Source of the DNA: Sulfitobacter sp. S223
GTDB lineage: Bacteria > Pseudomonadota > Alphaproteobacteria > Rhodobacterales > Rhodobacteraceae
Direction of reading: 5' to 3'
DNA: 64,000 nt
Assembly (NCBI RefSeq): GCF_025143825.1
Contig: NZ_CP083560.1
Location: forward strand, 3,658,001-3,722,000
Below are positions 1 to 10,160 of this stretch, piece by piece. A model generated the notes under the pieces. That model saw nothing but the letters and a program-made list of their open reading frames with translations, had not been told where the DNA came from and ran no database searches. A program made the position numbers and the translations under genes. Every line of letters starts with the position of its first letter. Within the stretch, counting starts at the first letter, position 1.

Positions 1-503
1 AAAAAGATCTCTTCGGCGCTGATCTGCACAAAGACAGCCACCAACGACAGTGGCAGCAACATCATCCACAAACCCGCTGACATGTTAGCGACCATCGGCG
101 CACCGAACCCGTACGGGGGTAGCACCATCAGCGTCAGCCCCAGTATAACGAGGGTTCCAAACACACGAAAAAACTGTGGCACAGCAAGGACCAGCGGCCC
201 AATGACACTCAGCATGTCACGTTGGTGCAAAAGCTTCACCACAATGAACACACTGGCGGTGATCAACCCGAAGCTGACCAACAGAATATACATGGCAAGG
301 GGCGTGCTGCCAGAGATCAACTCTGCCTCAAACGCAGGACGATAGCGTGTCAGTTCGGACAATGCCTGATTAAAGAACAATGCAAGCAGGATGTAGAGGG
401 CAACCATTGCCACGATTCCGGCAACCGTGCGCCAAATTTCCGCACGCGGAGCAGCTGCAACTGTATGAATACAGTGGGCCCGATAGTCGGGAAGCAAGCG
501 CAT
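1..503 (-). CDS. CPBP family intramembrane metalloprotease, N-terminal part (cut by window edge)
   Basis: The minus-strand reading frame starts with ATG at 503 and runs off the left edge, giving about 167 residues. The sequence is very hydrophobic with at least four membrane segments. The last visible residues are SAEEIFF, which matches the first motif (EExxxR) of the CPBP/Abi intramembrane glutamic endopeptidases; the remaining motifs lie outside the window. Its start codon shares one base with the TAA stop of the upstream ABC-like gene (TAATG), so the two are almost certainly cotranscribed and translationally coupled. CPBP proteases often process peptides or membrane proteins, but the substrate here is unknown. 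The family call rests on a single partial motif plus topology. Confidence 0.75.
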   Translation of the reverse strand, partial: MRLLPDYRAHCIHTVAAAPRAEIWRTVAGIVAMVALYILLALFFNQALSELTRYRPAFEAELISGSTPLAMYILLVSFGLITASVFIVVKLLHQRDMLSVIGPLVLAVPQFFRVFGTLVILGLTLMVLPPYGFGAPMVANMSAGLWMMLLPLSLVAVFVQISAEEIF

Positions 504-3500
504 TAGTCGCCTTCCTTTTGACTGTCGCGCGGTATTTCTATCCGGGCGTCACGGATCACTTCAGCTGCGCCAGTCAAATGCCCTGCAACGGTCCTGAGCA
601 GGCTAAGCAGGACGGCTTTGTCATTCTCGATAACAGACCGGTATTGCTCTGCGCCAAAGCGCAAAAAGCGGGCGTCTTCCAGCGCTCTGAGCGTCATCTG
701 TCTCGGCTCATGCAAAATGACAGCGAGGTCCCCTATTACGCGGCCAGGTTCTACGGTTGAGATATGCTGGGCATTGTTCTCTTTATCCAGATACGAAAGC
801 TCCGCCTTGCCGGACAGGCAGAGGTAAGCCGCATCCGGAGGATCACCTGTGTTGAAAATTACAGTACCGGCGGGTGCGTCATACCACTGCGCGGTAAATG
901 CCAGAAGGCGCTGCGCACGGGCTTCCAACGCGCCAAAAAGCGGGTTGCGCTGCAGAAGGGTCAACTTGCGCCGCAGATCGTCAGAAACGCTATCGGCTCC
1001 ATCAGGGCCTTCGCTACTTGCTGCCCCGTCAATACGTCCATGGCTGATTTCCACGTACATGTCGTAGCTCTCAGGAGTTTTGAAGTTGTCATCCAGAAAG
1101 ATCAGCGTTGTTTCGGGCATAAGATCACGCAAACGGTCGCGGGTACGCCCCAGATCGCTACCCGCCAGTGCCTGATCAAAGACAAATACATCAGGCCGCT
1201 TCATGGCCGCACGGGTAAATGCCGCGCGTTCCTGAATAGACTGGGGTAAATTAGTGCCTCCGATTGCAGTCGGAATATCGAAAACATTTGTGGCCACTTG
1301 CGCACGAAGCTTATGAGCCCGCAGAACATCCGAAGCCACATCCATCACCAGATCGGCCTGCATCCCTGCCATGGAAGAGATACGGCCATAGATCATGTTC
1401 TCAAGCAAGGTCAGCCGCGGCAGGTAATTTTCCGGCGTGATTGGCACAAACATGTCTTCCGCCATTGCCCGCAGTTCGGCCCCGCGACTGCGGCGGAGAG
1501 CCAGAATTTCTTCCTTGAAGCTTTCGGGAAAGGCGGGGCCAATCTGCTCGGCGGTGAAGGCGAATGGCACCGTAAGCAGCAGTGCAAACTCTTCCTCGGT
1601 TAATGCGCCGTCGCCCCGGCTCCGGCGGCGGTTCGCGATATCGACCAGTTGCTCGTACAGTTCTTCATCAATGTTGAGCGCGGTGAACAAGGGGTGGTTG
1701 GTGCCATCCATGCCGAATGTCTGGTGCAGTGTTTCGACAAGCGTCTGTGAGATGGCGATACCCTGCTCGGCAAGACCATGCTCGGCGATCATGCCGATAA
1801 ATATCTTTTCGGCGACCAGCCCCTGCTGGCTAATTTCGCGACGTGGTGCAGCGAACAAAAGATTGCCGCCCAGCGGAATAGTTGGATTGAATTTTTCAGG
1901 GTCGAAACGATAAATGGCGCGATCAAGATTGCGTTCTTTGAGTGTCTCGAACACCTCTTCGCGCAAACCTACAATCGCCTCCGCTAGATCGGCGTGGGTT
2001 TCAGCGTCGATACGCGTACCCAACATCCCGCGAATAATCCCCTCGTCTGTGTTCAAAACTCGGCTCAGCTCGAACCACCACGCGTCTACGTCCTCACGCG
2101 TGTCGAGACCCGCTAAGGCAGGATCAAGCCAATCCGCCCGCAAACTATCAAGACTGTTGCCAGACCGGCGCGCCTCAATGCCTTCGCGGTCCCGGTGATC
2201 GGGATCCCACAACACCGTCTTGGGCGACGTCCGAAGGGACATCAGCAGGTTGTCTCCGATTGAGCCATAAAAGAGGTATGGATGCGCCTGCACATAGCCG
2301 ATTCGCGCTGCAATCACCGCCTGGTGCAACGTGGCTATATTTTTGCCGCCCATGATGACAGTGCCACGCGTCGGCATGACTTCACGGGTCAGTAGCTCCG
2401 CCAATGCGCGCCGCTCGGCAACAGAAGATACCTTGATCGCGACCTGCGCGCCCTTGGGAATATCAAGCGTCAGATCATCCAGCACCGGCGTGCCGTTCTC
2501 ACTGCGCACAAATACATGAGATATCTTGATGTCACCCTTCAGGTGCGGAATTTCATCTGGCGCGCCTTCGAACAGCTCCTCATCGATAATCCCTGCAGGA
2601 TCGAACCGCTCTGTTACCACTTCCCACCGCAGCGCCATGTCCTGCGTTTGGTTGTAATATGTCAGAAGCTCTTTCCATGGGCTGCTCAGATCTTTGTAGG
2701 CAGCAAGGGCAGCAACAAGAGCACCAACAGTAATATCGCCGCGGATCGCCAGAATACCGCCCACCAAATAGAAGAAGAACGGGGTCAGTTGCGTGATGAA
2801 GTTGTTCAGAAACTTCATGAAGAATTTTTTCTGGTAGATCCTGAAGCGGATATCAAACAGACGGCCCAACCGGTCCGTAAAACCCGCCAGTCGGAATCGC
2901 CAGCCGCCATTTGTCCGCAAATCCGTGATGCCCGCAGCTGTCTCGCCGATCTCTGCAGAAAGAAGGCGTACTTCCTTGATCCTGTCCTTGTTCAGCAAGT
3001 TGATCTGGCGCTGCAACATCGGGATGACATAGGCCTGCAACGGGATCAATGCGATCCCCGCCAACCCGAACCAGAACGATTGCAGGAACAAGAAGATCAG
3101 GATGATCAGCATCTGACCGGCCTGAAAAACGGGCTGGGCGATAAAATCCCCCATTAGCCCGCCCATCGGCTCCGCCTCGGAGGTAACCATGCTCACCAGC
3201 TCACCCTGCGAGGTGTCTTGGAAATACCGCTTTGGAAAGCGCATCATCCGTGAGATTAGGCTATAGCGAAACCGCCGCAAAAGCCGCTCTGCCGTGACGC
3301 CCTTCATTGTATTGAGCCGCATCTTCAGCAACCCGTGCACAAGCACTGCGACCAGATACGCAATACATAGACCCGTCAGAAACTGGATCTGGCTTAGCTC
3401 ATACCCATAAAGGTTGATGACTGGATCATCGGCACCAATGGCGTCGTTGATGATCCTTTTGGGCAGTTCCAGCGACACATAGAGAAACGGAAAGGTGAAG

Positions 3501-3574
3501 AGCGTGAAACCGAGCAATACCAACTGCTCTCGCTTTGAATACTTCCAGATAAAGGCAAACAGGCTGCTGTCCAT
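503..3574 (-). CDS. ABC-like membrane protein with degenerate ATPase domain and C-terminal cyclic-nucleotide-binding domain
   Basis: The protein is 1023 residues from the ATG at 3574; an upstream frame to 3697 adds 41 residues without membrane-protein character. Residues 1-320 form a six-helix ABC exporter membrane domain. Residues 350-445 resemble the first half of an ABC ATPase, but the P-loop position ([10 protein letters not shown], about 378-387) lacks GxxGxGK[ST]. A charged insert of roughly 270 residues follows (about 455-720). The signature position reads [12 protein letters not shown] instead of LSGGQ, and the Walker B-like VFVFDQ has Gln in place of the catalytic Glu. Residues about 885-1000 look like a cNMP-binding beta-barrel, with [17 protein letters not shown] resembling the phosphate-binding cassette. 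It lies divergently from ilvD and upstream of the CPBP gene. Active ATP hydrolysis is doubtful; a regulatory or sensor role is inference. Confidence 0.8.
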   Translation of the reverse strand: MDSSLFAFIWKYSKREQLVLLGFTLFTFPFLYVSLELPKRIINDAIGADDPVINLYGYELSQIQFLTGLCIAYLVAVLVHGLLKMRLNTMKGVTAERLLRRFRYSLISRMMRFPKRYFQDTSQGELVSMVTSEAEPMGGLMGDFIAQPVFQAGQMLIILIFLFLQSFWFGLAGIALIPLQAYVIPMLQRQINLLNKDRIKEVRLLSAEIGETAAGITDLRTNGGWRFRLAGFTDRLGRLFDIRFRIYQKKFFMKFLNNFITQLTPFFFYLVGGILAIRGDITVGALVAALAAYKDLSSPWKELLTYYNQTQDMALRWEVVTERFDPAGIIDEELFEGAPDEIPHLKGDIKISHVFVRSENGTPVLDDLTLDIPKGAQVAIKVSSVAERRALAELLTREVMPTRGTVIMGGKNIATLHQAVIAARIGYVQAHPYLFYGSIGDNLLMSLRTSPKTVLWDPDHRDREGIEARRSGNSLDSLRADWLDPALAGLDTREDVDAWWFELSRVLNTDEGIIRGMLGTRIDAETHADLAEAIVGLREEVFETLKERNLDRAIYRFDPEKFNPTIPLGGNLLFAAPRREISQQGLVAEKIFIGMIAEHGLAEQGIAISQTLVETLHQTFGMDGTNHPLFTALNIDEELYEQLVDIANRRRSRGDGALTEEEFALLLTVPFAFTAEQIGPAFPESFKEEILALRRSRGAELRAMAEDMFVPITPENYLPRLTLLENMIYGRISSMAGMQADLVMDVASDVLRAHKLRAQVATNVFDIPTAIGGTNLPQSIQERAAFTRAAMKRPDVFVFDQALAGSDLGRTRDRLRDLMPETTLIFLDDNFKTPESYDMYVEISHGRIDGAASSEGPDGADSVSDDLRRKLTLLQRNPLFGALEARAQRLLAFTAQWYDAPAGTVIFNTGDPPDAAYLCLSGKAELSYLDKENNAQHISTVEPGRVIGDLAVILHEPRQMTLRALEDARFLRFGAEQYRSVIENDKAVLLSLLRTVAGHLTGAAEVIRDARIEIPRDSQKEGD

Positions 3575-3718
3575 GGGCGGGCTTTCGATCGGGAAGTGCT
3601 TTCCTATCCTAGGGGCTGCCCCCCCGCAAGACAACGTATGAAGGCGATGCAAATGCTTGCAGCAGGGCCGTTGCATGATTATGCCGTTGTCAAACAAATC
3701 TTAAGGGAGCGCAGCCTG

Positions 3719-5485
3719 ATGTCTACCAACAACCGTTTCGACAAGTCCAAACTGCCAAGCCGCCATGTGACAGAAGGGCCCGCGCGCGCGCCGCACCGCT
3801 CCTACTATTACGCGATGGGCATGACAGAGGAAGAAATCCACCAGCCTTTGGTGGGTGTTGCCACCTGCTGGAACGAGGCGGCGCCTTGTAACATCGCGCT
3901 GAACCGTCAGGCCCAATCGGTCAAGATCGGTGTCAGAGAAGAACAGGGCACGCCCCGTGAATTCACCACCATCACCGTCACAGACGGCATCGCCATGGGT
4001 CATGAGGGTATGCGCTCCTCCCTGGCGTCACGCGAAGCGATTGCCGATACGGTTGAACTGACCATGCGCGGCCACTGCTATGACGCGCTTGTCGGTCTGG
4101 CCGGCTGCGATAAATCACTGCCGGGCATGATGATGGCGATGATCCGTCTCAATGTGCCATCGGTATTCATGTACGGCGGTTCAATCCTGCCGGGCAAAGC
4201 ACCCAAAGGCGCAGATGTGCCAGCATCTTTTGCAGACCGCGACCTGACAGTTCAGGACATGTTCGAAGCGGTTGGTAACTGGCAGGGCGGCACCATGTCT
4301 GAAGCGGCCCTTGATGTGCTTGAACGCGTTGCCTGCCCGTCTGCCGGTGCATGTGGCGGCCAATTCACAGCCAACACAATGGCCTGTGTGTCCGAGGCGA
4401 TCGGCCTTGCGCTACCTAACTCGTCCGGCGCGCCTGCCCCGTATGAGAGCCGTGATGAATACGCCATTGCTTCCGGCAAGGCCGTGATGAATCTGATTGA
4501 AAAGAACATCCGCGCACGCGACATCTGCACGCGTCAGGCGTTCGAAAACGCGGCACGCATCGTTGCCTGTACAGGCGGTTCGACCAACGCAGGCCTCCAC
4601 CTGCCAGCAATGGCACATGAGGCTGGCATCGAATTCTTCCTTGAAGATGTTTGTGACATCTTCCGCGACACACCTCACTTTGTTGATATGAAGCCCGGTG
4701 GCGCCTATGTTGCCAAAGACCTTTATGAAGCTGGCGGCGTACCGGTCGTCATGCGCGAGCTGCGCAAAGCGGGTCTGATCCACGAAGACTGCATGACCGT
4801 GACCGGCTATTCAATGGGCGAAGAGCTGGACAAGATCGCGCGCGAGGCGGACGGCAAAGTGATCCACGCGATCACCGACCCGATCAGCAAGACGGGCGGC
4901 GTTGTTGGCCTCAAAGGCAATCTGGCACCTGAGGGCGCGATTGTGAAAATCGCCGGCATGAGCGAGGACGACATTGTCTTTACAGGCCCAGCGCTGGTGT
5001 TCGAATGTGAACAGGACGCGTTTGAAGCCGTACAGAACCGCACCTATTCTGAAGGCGACGTTTTTGTCATCCGCAATGAAGGGCCACGCGGCGGTCCAGG
5101 CATGCGCGAAATGCTGGCCACAACTGCGGCACTGTCGGGTCAGGGAATGGGCAAGAAGGTCGCACTTATTACCGATGGCCGCTTCTCTGGTGCGACGCGT
5201 GGTTTCTGCGTCGGCCATGTTGGCCCGGAGGCAGCAATGGGCGGTCCGATTGGTCTGCTGAAGAACGGCGACATGATCACGTTGAACGCAATCACCGGGT
5301 CGATATCTGTCGATCTGACAGACGATGAGCTGGCCGAACGTAAGGCAGCGTGGGAAGGCCCGCGCGAGACCCTCTATGCCTCTGGTGCGCTGTGGAAATA
5401 TGCACAACTGGTAGGCCCAACTTATCTTGGCGCTGTAACGCACCCGGGAGCCAAGAAAGAGCGGCATGACTACATGGACCTCTAA
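3719..5485 (+). CDS. ilvD: Dihydroxy-acid dehydratase
   Basis: This enzyme dehydrates 2,3-dihydroxy-3-methylvalerate and -isovalerate to the 2-oxo acids in isoleucine and valine synthesis, and also feeds leucine and pantothenate synthesis. The 588-residue length fits the IlvD/Edd family. Visible family motifs are GCDKSLPGM, which holds a cluster Cys130 and Lys132 (the carbamylated Mg ligand in characterised homologues), and [16 protein letters not shown] with Cys212. Cys57 in WNEAAPCN is the likely third Fe-S ligand, the three-Cys pattern of [2Fe-2S] dehydratases. The start was set at 3719 because AAGGGAG lies about nine bases upstream; the frame is open back to 3596 but that extension is not family-like. 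A small lipoprotein gene overlaps its 3' end. Confidence 0.97.
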   Translation: MSTNNRFDKSKLPSRHVTEGPARAPHRSYYYAMGMTEEEIHQPLVGVATCWNEAAPCNIALNRQAQSVKIGVREEQGTPREFTTITVTDGIAMGHEGMRSSLASREAIADTVELTMRGHCYDALVGLAGCDKSLPGMMMAMIRLNVPSVFMYGGSILPGKAPKGADVPASFADRDLTVQDMFEAVGNWQGGTMSEAALDVLERVACPSAGACGGQFTANTMACVSEAIGLALPNSSGAPAPYESRDEYAIASGKAVMNLIEKNIRARDICTRQAFENAARIVACTGGSTNAGLHLPAMAHEAGIEFFLEDVCDIFRDTPHFVDMKPGGAYVAKDLYEAGGVPVVMRELRKAGLIHEDCMTVTGYSMGEELDKIAREADGKVIHAITDPISKTGGVVGLKGNLAPEGAIVKIAGMSEDDIVFTGPALVFECEQDAFEAVQNRTYSEGDVFVIRNEGPRGGPGMREMLATTAALSGQGMGKKVALITDGRFSGATRGFCVGHVGPEAAMGGPIGLLKNGDMITLNAITGSISVDLTDDELAERKAAWEGPRETLYASGALWKYAQLVGPTYLGAVTHPGAKKERHDYMDL

Positions 5486-6071
5486 ACATCTCGTCACGCT
5501 CGGCTTTGTAGGGGCGCTGGGCGCTTGTGATGTTGCGGACAGTGGTAGCACTCTGCTGGCGGGCCTTACCCCGCCGGCAGACACTGCCCTGCCTGCGGTC
5601 CCCCTAAAGCAAGCCCTGATGATGAGGGGCAAGGTTACGTTGGTTCCGCCAGACGGCTATTGCATTGATCCCGAAAGCCTTAATCAAAGCTTTGCACTTT
5701 TGGCACGGTGCGATGCGCTAGGGGCATCCACCGGAGGGTCCGGTGCGCCTGTCGGTTTGATGACAGTCAGCCTTACCCGCACCGGTAATCAGAAGCAGCC
5801 TCCGACCGCAGAGGAATTCACTGCCGCCGCCGGTCTGGCTGCTCCGGAAAGTGCGAAAAAGCATGCCTCCGGCGTGATTTTCAGAACAAGCGGCACGCCT
5901 CCTGCCGATGATCTGTCGTCAACGCACTGGCGGGCTGTGTCTACGGTTGGCGAATTCACCATGGGCGCCGCGTTGTTCGGCCCTGATGGCCGACGGGCCG
6001 TGTCTGCCGAAGGTGCTGAGGTTTTGCAGGAAATGATCCAGCGAACCACCGACAAGACCAAGGCAGGCTAG
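5466..6071 (+). CDS. Putative lipoprotein of unknown function
   Basis: The 201-residue product starts inside the last 20 bases of ilvD in another frame, so translation is probably coupled to ilvD. The N-terminus has a hydrophobic stretch ending in LGAC at about residues 18-21, a plausible lipobox, with Asp after the Cys. The rest is soluble and rich in Ala, Gly and Thr, with a Cys pair around YCIDPES and ARCDA that could form a disulfide. I do not recognise a family. The location suggests a cell-envelope protein anchored at the inner membrane; any link to branched-chain amino acid synthesis is only positional. Confidence 0.7.
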   Translation: MTTWTSKHLVTLGFVGALGACDVADSGSTLLAGLTPPADTALPAVPLKQALMMRGKVTLVPPDGYCIDPESLNQSFALLARCDALGASTGGSGAPVGLMTVSLTRTGNQKQPPTAEEFTAAAGLAAPESAKKHASGVIFRTSGTPPADDLSSTHWRAVSTVGEFTMGAALFGPDGRRAVSAEGAEVLQEMIQRTTDKTKAG

Positions 6072-6205
6072 AGACTGCATCGAAGGCTATGACCACGCTT
6101 GCGTGACACCGCCGATGCGTGGCATCTTGGTACAAATGCGTAGGTGTTCAGCCAAATGACACTATCATGCGCCATAAAAATGCAGTGAGCAGCAGGGCAG
6201 AGATA

Positions 6206-6979
6206 ATGGCCAAAATTGGCGGAAACCTATTGGATGCGGCTTTCTACAGTCGGGCAGTTGCCAAATGGGCGCGAAATGCGCGCATGGCGCGTTCCGCGGA
6301 TCTTACGGGCCTGCGGCGGCAACGCAATCGTGCGCGTCAACTCAAGGCGCATCTAGATGAACTGATCCACATCGCGGATGAGCGCCTGGCCTTGCCGCTA
6401 GAAGGTTCCACCAGCTTTCCAAAGCCACATAATGCGGATTGGGCGTGGCGCCCTGAATTGTGGCGCGGACCTTTGCCGAACCCTGGTCTTTCGTCGGTCC
6501 AGAACCGTGCCATGCTCGGGAATGAGGTCACCTTGTTCCACGATTGCGAATTCTCCGAACTGACCCTGCGACAGCTCCGCAATCTACGCGCGCAGGATTT
6601 GGCCCCTTACGGGCTGCGCATGGATGTGTTCCGGTTTGATGGCTCATTCCTTTCCCTTGTCGTCGATCTTCCTTCGGAAGGGGTCGAGGGGTTGAAAAGG
6701 ACACATCTCATCCGGATGGACGTGATTGTGGAGCTGGAAAAAGACATCGAAATCTTTGCACGCCTCAATATCAAGAATGGTCCCAATACCGAACAGATCG
6801 TACGCGAACTGGATCTTTCGCAAGATCAGATCATTGTTGAATTTGATCTGGCATATTCCACCCTGAACGAGCGACGCATTGAAGGTGCATGGATCGATCT
6901 GATCTTTGAGGGCCCCGAGATGAATCAGGTTGTGCTGCGAGATTTAACGTTCTCCCGGCGACCACGCGCCCAGATTTAA
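6206..6979 (+). CDS. Rhodobacteraceae-type conserved protein of unknown function (DUF6478-like)
   Basis: The product is 257 residues from the ATG at 6206, where MAKIGGNLLDAAFYSR begins; the frame is open upstream to 6119, with another ATG at 6167. The N-terminal half is basic and helical (repeated Arg in LRRQRNRARQLKAHLDE). The C-terminal half is predicted beta-rich, with alternating hydrophobic strands such as VIVELEKDIEIFARLNI and ending FSRRPRAQI. There is no signal peptide or membrane span. It resembles a family I associate from memory with the label DUF6478 in roseobacters, which I could not check. The next gene begins 39 bases downstream on the same strand. Confidence 0.7.
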   Translation: MAKIGGNLLDAAFYSRAVAKWARNARMARSADLTGLRRQRNRARQLKAHLDELIHIADERLALPLEGSTSFPKPHNADWAWRPELWRGPLPNPGLSSVQNRAMLGNEVTLFHDCEFSELTLRQLRNLRAQDLAPYGLRMDVFRFDGSFLSLVVDLPSEGVEGLKRTHLIRMDVIVELEKDIEIFARLNIKNGPNTEQIVRELDLSQDQIIVEFDLAYSTLNERRIEGAWIDLIFEGPEMNQVVLRDLTFSRRPRAQI

Positions 6980-7018
6980 AGACAGTTTTAGGTCCGCAGG
7001 CGGGCCATGGAGGATACG

Positions 7019-7393
7019 ATGACCAAGCTTTTGCTGACCAAAACCAAAATGAGTCAAGGCGTTTGGGAAGGGTTGCTGACCGGCGCAGATAAAGGCACGC
7101 ATCCCAAGATCACTGTCACGCATCAGGGCACCGCGGTGCCAGATGTCAGCGTAACGCCCTTGGAAAATGACGAAGGTCACGCCCTGCGTGTTCCGATCCC
7201 CCCAGAAGCCGTCTCGGACGGGATGCAGACGCTTTTGATTGCAGACGCCGATACCGACAGACAGCTGGGATCGATAACGCTCATTGCCGGTGAGGCGCTG
7301 GGGGATGACATGCGCGTCGAAGTAGACTTGCTGCGCGCGGAGCTTGATATGCTCAAGCGCGCATTTCGCCGCCATTGCCTTGAAACGAGCTAA
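7019..7393 (+). CDS. Conserved hypothetical protein
   Basis: The product is 124 residues. An in-frame ATG at 7007 exists, but GGAGG at 7009-7013 sits five bases before the ATG at 7019, which decides the start. The body is a short beta-rich acidic domain (ITVTHQGTAVPDVSVTPLEN) followed by a C-terminal amphipathic helix (MRVEVDLLRAELDMLKRAFRRH) that could form a coiled coil. There are no cysteines in a metal pattern, no signal peptide and no membrane span. It follows the preceding unknown gene by 39 bases and is probably cotranscribed with it. I do not recognise the family. Confidence 0.65.
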   Translation: MTKLLLTKTKMSQGVWEGLLTGADKGTHPKITVTHQGTAVPDVSVTPLENDEGHALRVPIPPEAVSDGMQTLLIADADTDRQLGSITLIAGEALGDDMRVEVDLLRAELDMLKRAFRRHCLETS

Positions 7394-7639
7394 CGCAACA
7401 TTCCTCTTACAATCGGTCATACTCCTGTTCCACGCTGTCCTGCAAATAGTGAGGCAGCGCAAACTACCTTCAGTTTTTCCTGAAATGTCGCGATCAGTTT
7501 GACAGACATGGTCTGTTCGCAAATGTGCCAAGGATCGAAATCACTCCGCTTTGGCGCAAGGTAGACGACCCAAATTCAATCACACTTGGGAATGTCACTT
7601 TCGCTGGAAAGCAGCCCGCGCTTTCACTCCAAGACGTAG

Positions 7640-7671
7640 AAAGGGCCGCTCCTTTGAAAGAGCGGCCCTTT
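7640..7671 (-). terminator. Intrinsic terminator of the gpmI-envC-ctpA operon
   Basis: AAAGGGCCGCTC and GAGCGGCCCTTT form a 12-bp GC-rich stem with an 8-base loop, 23 bases past the ctpA stop. On the minus strand it is followed by a short T-rich run (TTTCT). It may also stop plus-strand transcription coming from the 7019 gene. The rest of 7394-7693 shows nothing else I can support. Confidence 0.75.
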
Positions 7672-7693
7672 GGCAAATGAATGAATCCGAGTC

Positions 7694-9028
7694 TTACTCT
7701 TTAGGAGCAAGCGCTGTCAGGCCTTTGAGGATGTCGATGGCATAGGCCAGCTGATAATCCTCAATCCGCAATTCAGCAGCTTTCTCGGCTTTCTCACGGT
7801 CTGCTTCAATCTGCTTGATCTCGTCATCGCTCAGGCTGTCGTTGTTCAGGCTGCCACGCAGATCAGCCTCAGAACGGCCACGACGGACCGGTGTTTCCTC
7901 TTCGTCACCGTCCGCAACGCGTGGCGGCTGTGCGACAACGATATCAGGAGATACGCCAAGCGATTGAATAGAACGGCCCGACGGCGTGTAATACCGCGCA
8001 GTGGTCAGACGCATCGCCCCTTCAGAGCGCAGCGGCATCACTGTCTGAACTGACCCCTTACCAAAGCTTTTTGTGCCGATGACAATTGCACGGCGGTGGT
8101 CCTGCAAGGCACCTGCCACGATTTCAGAGGCGGAAGCAGAGCCGCCGTTAATCAATACAACAATCGGTTTGCCATCAGCCAGATCACCCATTTTGGCATT
8201 GAACCTGTCCCCGTCAGAGGCTTCGCGGCCACGGGTGCTCACGATCTCGCCCTCGTTCAGGAAGGCATCGGAAACTTTGATCGCTTGTGTAAGCAAGCCA
8301 CCGGGGTTGTTGCGCAGATCAATGACAAAGCCGTTGATCTTATCCATACCGCCAGCCGCTTCGACCTTCTCGGCCAGTTGCTCGGCCATCTTGGGGTATG
8401 TCTGGTCGTTGAACGTGCTCAAACGCAGCACAACACTATCACCTTCGGTGCGCGAACGGACCACTGTCAGCTCAATTGTGTCGCGCGTAATGGAAACATC
8501 AAACGGTTCTGTCTCACCTTCGCGCACAACGGTGATCACGATTTCGGAGCCGACAGGCCCGCGCATCATTTCGACCGCTTCGTCCAGCACCAGACCAAGC
8601 AGGCTTTCGCCATTTACGTGGGTGATGAAATCACCGGCTTCAATGCCGGCCTCATCAGCAGGCGTACCATCAATCGGAGACACAACTTTCACAAAGCCGT
8701 CTTCCTGTGTGACCTCAATGCCCAGACCACCAAATTCGCCGCGTGTCTGCTCACGCATCTTTGCGGCATCCTTCGGCGACAGGTAGCTTGAGTGCGGATC
8801 AAGCGATGTCAGCATGCCGTCAATCGCCGCTTCGATCAGGGCCGAGCTATCAACTTCCTCGACATATTGGGCACGAATCCGTTCGAAGATATCCCCGAAA
8901 AGATCAAGCTGTTCGTAAACGTTGTTGGTTTTCGCCGCTTCTTGCGCCAGCAAAGGGGCTGCAATCTGGGTCGTGGCAATGATCCCCAAGACCGTACCGC
9001 CTGCGGCGGCCATCAAAAACTTCTTCAT
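7694..9028 (-). CDS. ctpA: Carboxy-terminal processing serine protease (S41 family)
   Basis: This 444-residue periplasmic tail-specific protease has an N-terminal signal sequence ending near PLLAQEA. A PDZ domain spans about residues 95-175 (GGLGIEVTQEDG onward) and the S41 core runs to about 375. The catalytic pair is visible: Ser299 in NGGSASASEI and Lys324 in GTKSFGKGSVQ, 25 residues apart as in D1 processing protease. The tail after 380 is highly charged. The family trims C-termini of envelope proteins and often controls murein hydrolases. Here it is directly downstream of an EnvC-like murein hydrolase activator (4-base gap), which suggests a shared role in cell wall remodelling or division. 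Confidence 0.95.
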   Translation of the reverse strand: MKKFLMAAAGGTVLGIIATTQIAAPLLAQEAAKTNNVYEQLDLFGDIFERIRAQYVEEVDSSALIEAAIDGMLTSLDPHSSYLSPKDAAKMREQTRGEFGGLGIEVTQEDGFVKVVSPIDGTPADEAGIEAGDFITHVNGESLLGLVLDEAVEMMRGPVGSEIVITVVREGETEPFDVSITRDTIELTVVRSRTEGDSVVLRLSTFNDQTYPKMAEQLAEKVEAAGGMDKINGFVIDLRNNPGGLLTQAIKVSDAFLNEGEIVSTRGREASDGDRFNAKMGDLADGKPIVVLINGGSASASEIVAGALQDHRRAIVIGTKSFGKGSVQTVMPLRSEGAMRLTTARYYTPSGRSIQSLGVSPDIVVAQPPRVADGDEEETPVRRGRSEADLRGSLNNDSLSDDEIKQIEADREKAEKAAELRIEDYQLAYAIDILKGLTALAPKE

Positions 9029-9032
9029 TTAT

Positions 9033-10160
9033 CTATCCATCCTTGTCGGTCCTAAACCAGGATGCGGGATCCTGGGGGACATTGTCCTGTCTGACTTCTA
9101 TATAGAGCGTTTCTGAGCGGGCAGCACCAGTCCCATCACCATCTGTTGACAATTCACTGCCAGACTCAGCCCCGCCCATCAATCCGATGGGTGTTCCTGC
9201 GGCAATCACTTCGCCTATTTCACCGTAAACAGTCTCTAATCCGGCCAATACGAACAACGTATCCGCGCGCGGTTCAAGGATCATCACATTGCCAAAGTCC
9301 AGCAGGGGTCCCTGATAGCGGATTGTTGCCGCTGTTGGCGATGTGACAATGGCGCGCGGGCGGGTTGCCAGCAGCAAGCCGGGGCGCACGATACCTGCGG
9401 CATCTGCTTCGTTCATGCCCCGCAACACTATACTTTGTACCGGCAAGGGAATGTCACCCACGCGAGCCTCAATGCTCACCGGGGTTTCGACACTCATGTT
9501 TTCATCGGTAACAATTTGCGACAAGCCCGAAGCGAACCCGTCCAGTGTTTCGGTCGACGCAATGAGGATCGCGGTTGAAACGGGATCTTCGGTAAAGCGT
9601 TTGGGCAAATCTGTGCGCTCTGCCATCGCTTGATTAAGTGACGTTCGTGCGGCCTGAACAGCTGTAAGACTGGTCCGCAGGCGTGCCTCGGCATCAGTTT
9701 GCAATAGCTGCAACGTTTGCACATCTTCAAGGTCGTGGCGGAGCTGGTTTGCCCGCTTGTCCAATGCCGGGGTTAGTTCGGCCAACAACATACCTGCGCG
9801 CGCAGTGCCTGTCGGGCCATCGGGGTGCAAGAACGCCGTCGGATTCGTTTCGCCCATGCCCTGCAAAACAGCCAGTAATTGCCCGACTTCGCCATCGCGT
9901 GCAGCCAAGCGTGCGCTCAGCTGCGCCTCGCGGATTGCTACCTGCCGCAATCCTGTGCGCATCGCGGCAAGGCCTGTCTCGAACGCTTGGATCGTCGCCG
10001 TTAACGCGCGCACACGGTCGCGTGCGCCATCTGCCGCGTCCATCTGCTCTGCCGCATCCTCAAGCAGCGCGACCGCCGTCCGTGCCTGCGCGGCAGCATC
10101 ACCTTGTGCAAAAGCCGGCAGGGCGAGAGCAAGCGATAAAAGAGCGGCGCGCAGGATCAT
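9033..10160 (-). CDS. EnvC-like murein hydrolase activator (degenerate LytM domain)
   Basis: The 375-residue product has a signal peptide (MILRAALLSLALALPAFAQ), then about 190 residues of Ala/Glu/Arg-rich heptads typical of the EnvC coiled coil, and a C-terminal M23/LytM-like fold (from about residue 255; NVMILEPRADTLFVLAGL). The metal-binding His residues of active M23 peptidases are missing: the usual final HxH-type strand reads LYIEVRQ. The protein is therefore probably an amidase activator and not an enzyme itself, as in E. coli EnvC. It overlaps the gpmI stop by four bases and precedes ctpA by four. Confidence 0.88.
   Translation of the reverse strand: MILRAALLSLALALPAFAQGDAAAQARTAVALLEDAAEQMDAADGARDRVRALTATIQAFETGLAAMRTGLRQVAIREAQLSARLAARDGEVGQLLAVLQGMGETNPTAFLHPDGPTGTARAGMLLAELTPALDKRANQLRHDLEDVQTLQLLQTDAEARLRTSLTAVQAARTSLNQAMAERTDLPKRFTEDPVSTAILIASTETLDGFASGLSQIVTDENMSVETPVSIEARVGDIPLPVQSIVLRGMNEADAAGIVRPGLLLATRPRAIVTSPTAATIRYQGPLLDFGNVMILEPRADTLFVLAGLETVYGEIGEVIAAGTPIGLMGGAESGSELSTDGDGTGAARSETLYIEVRQDNVPQDPASWFRTDKDG

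Noticed and set aside
3575..3697. 41-residue extension of the ABC-like protein
   Set aside because: The extra residues are Cys/His/Pro-rich and not part of an exporter N-terminus; the ATG at 3574 precedes the first natural helix region.
4811..5632. 273-residue open frame antisense to ilvD
   Set aside because: It overlaps conserved ilvD coding sequence, shows no domain and has the low-complexity composition of a shadow frame.
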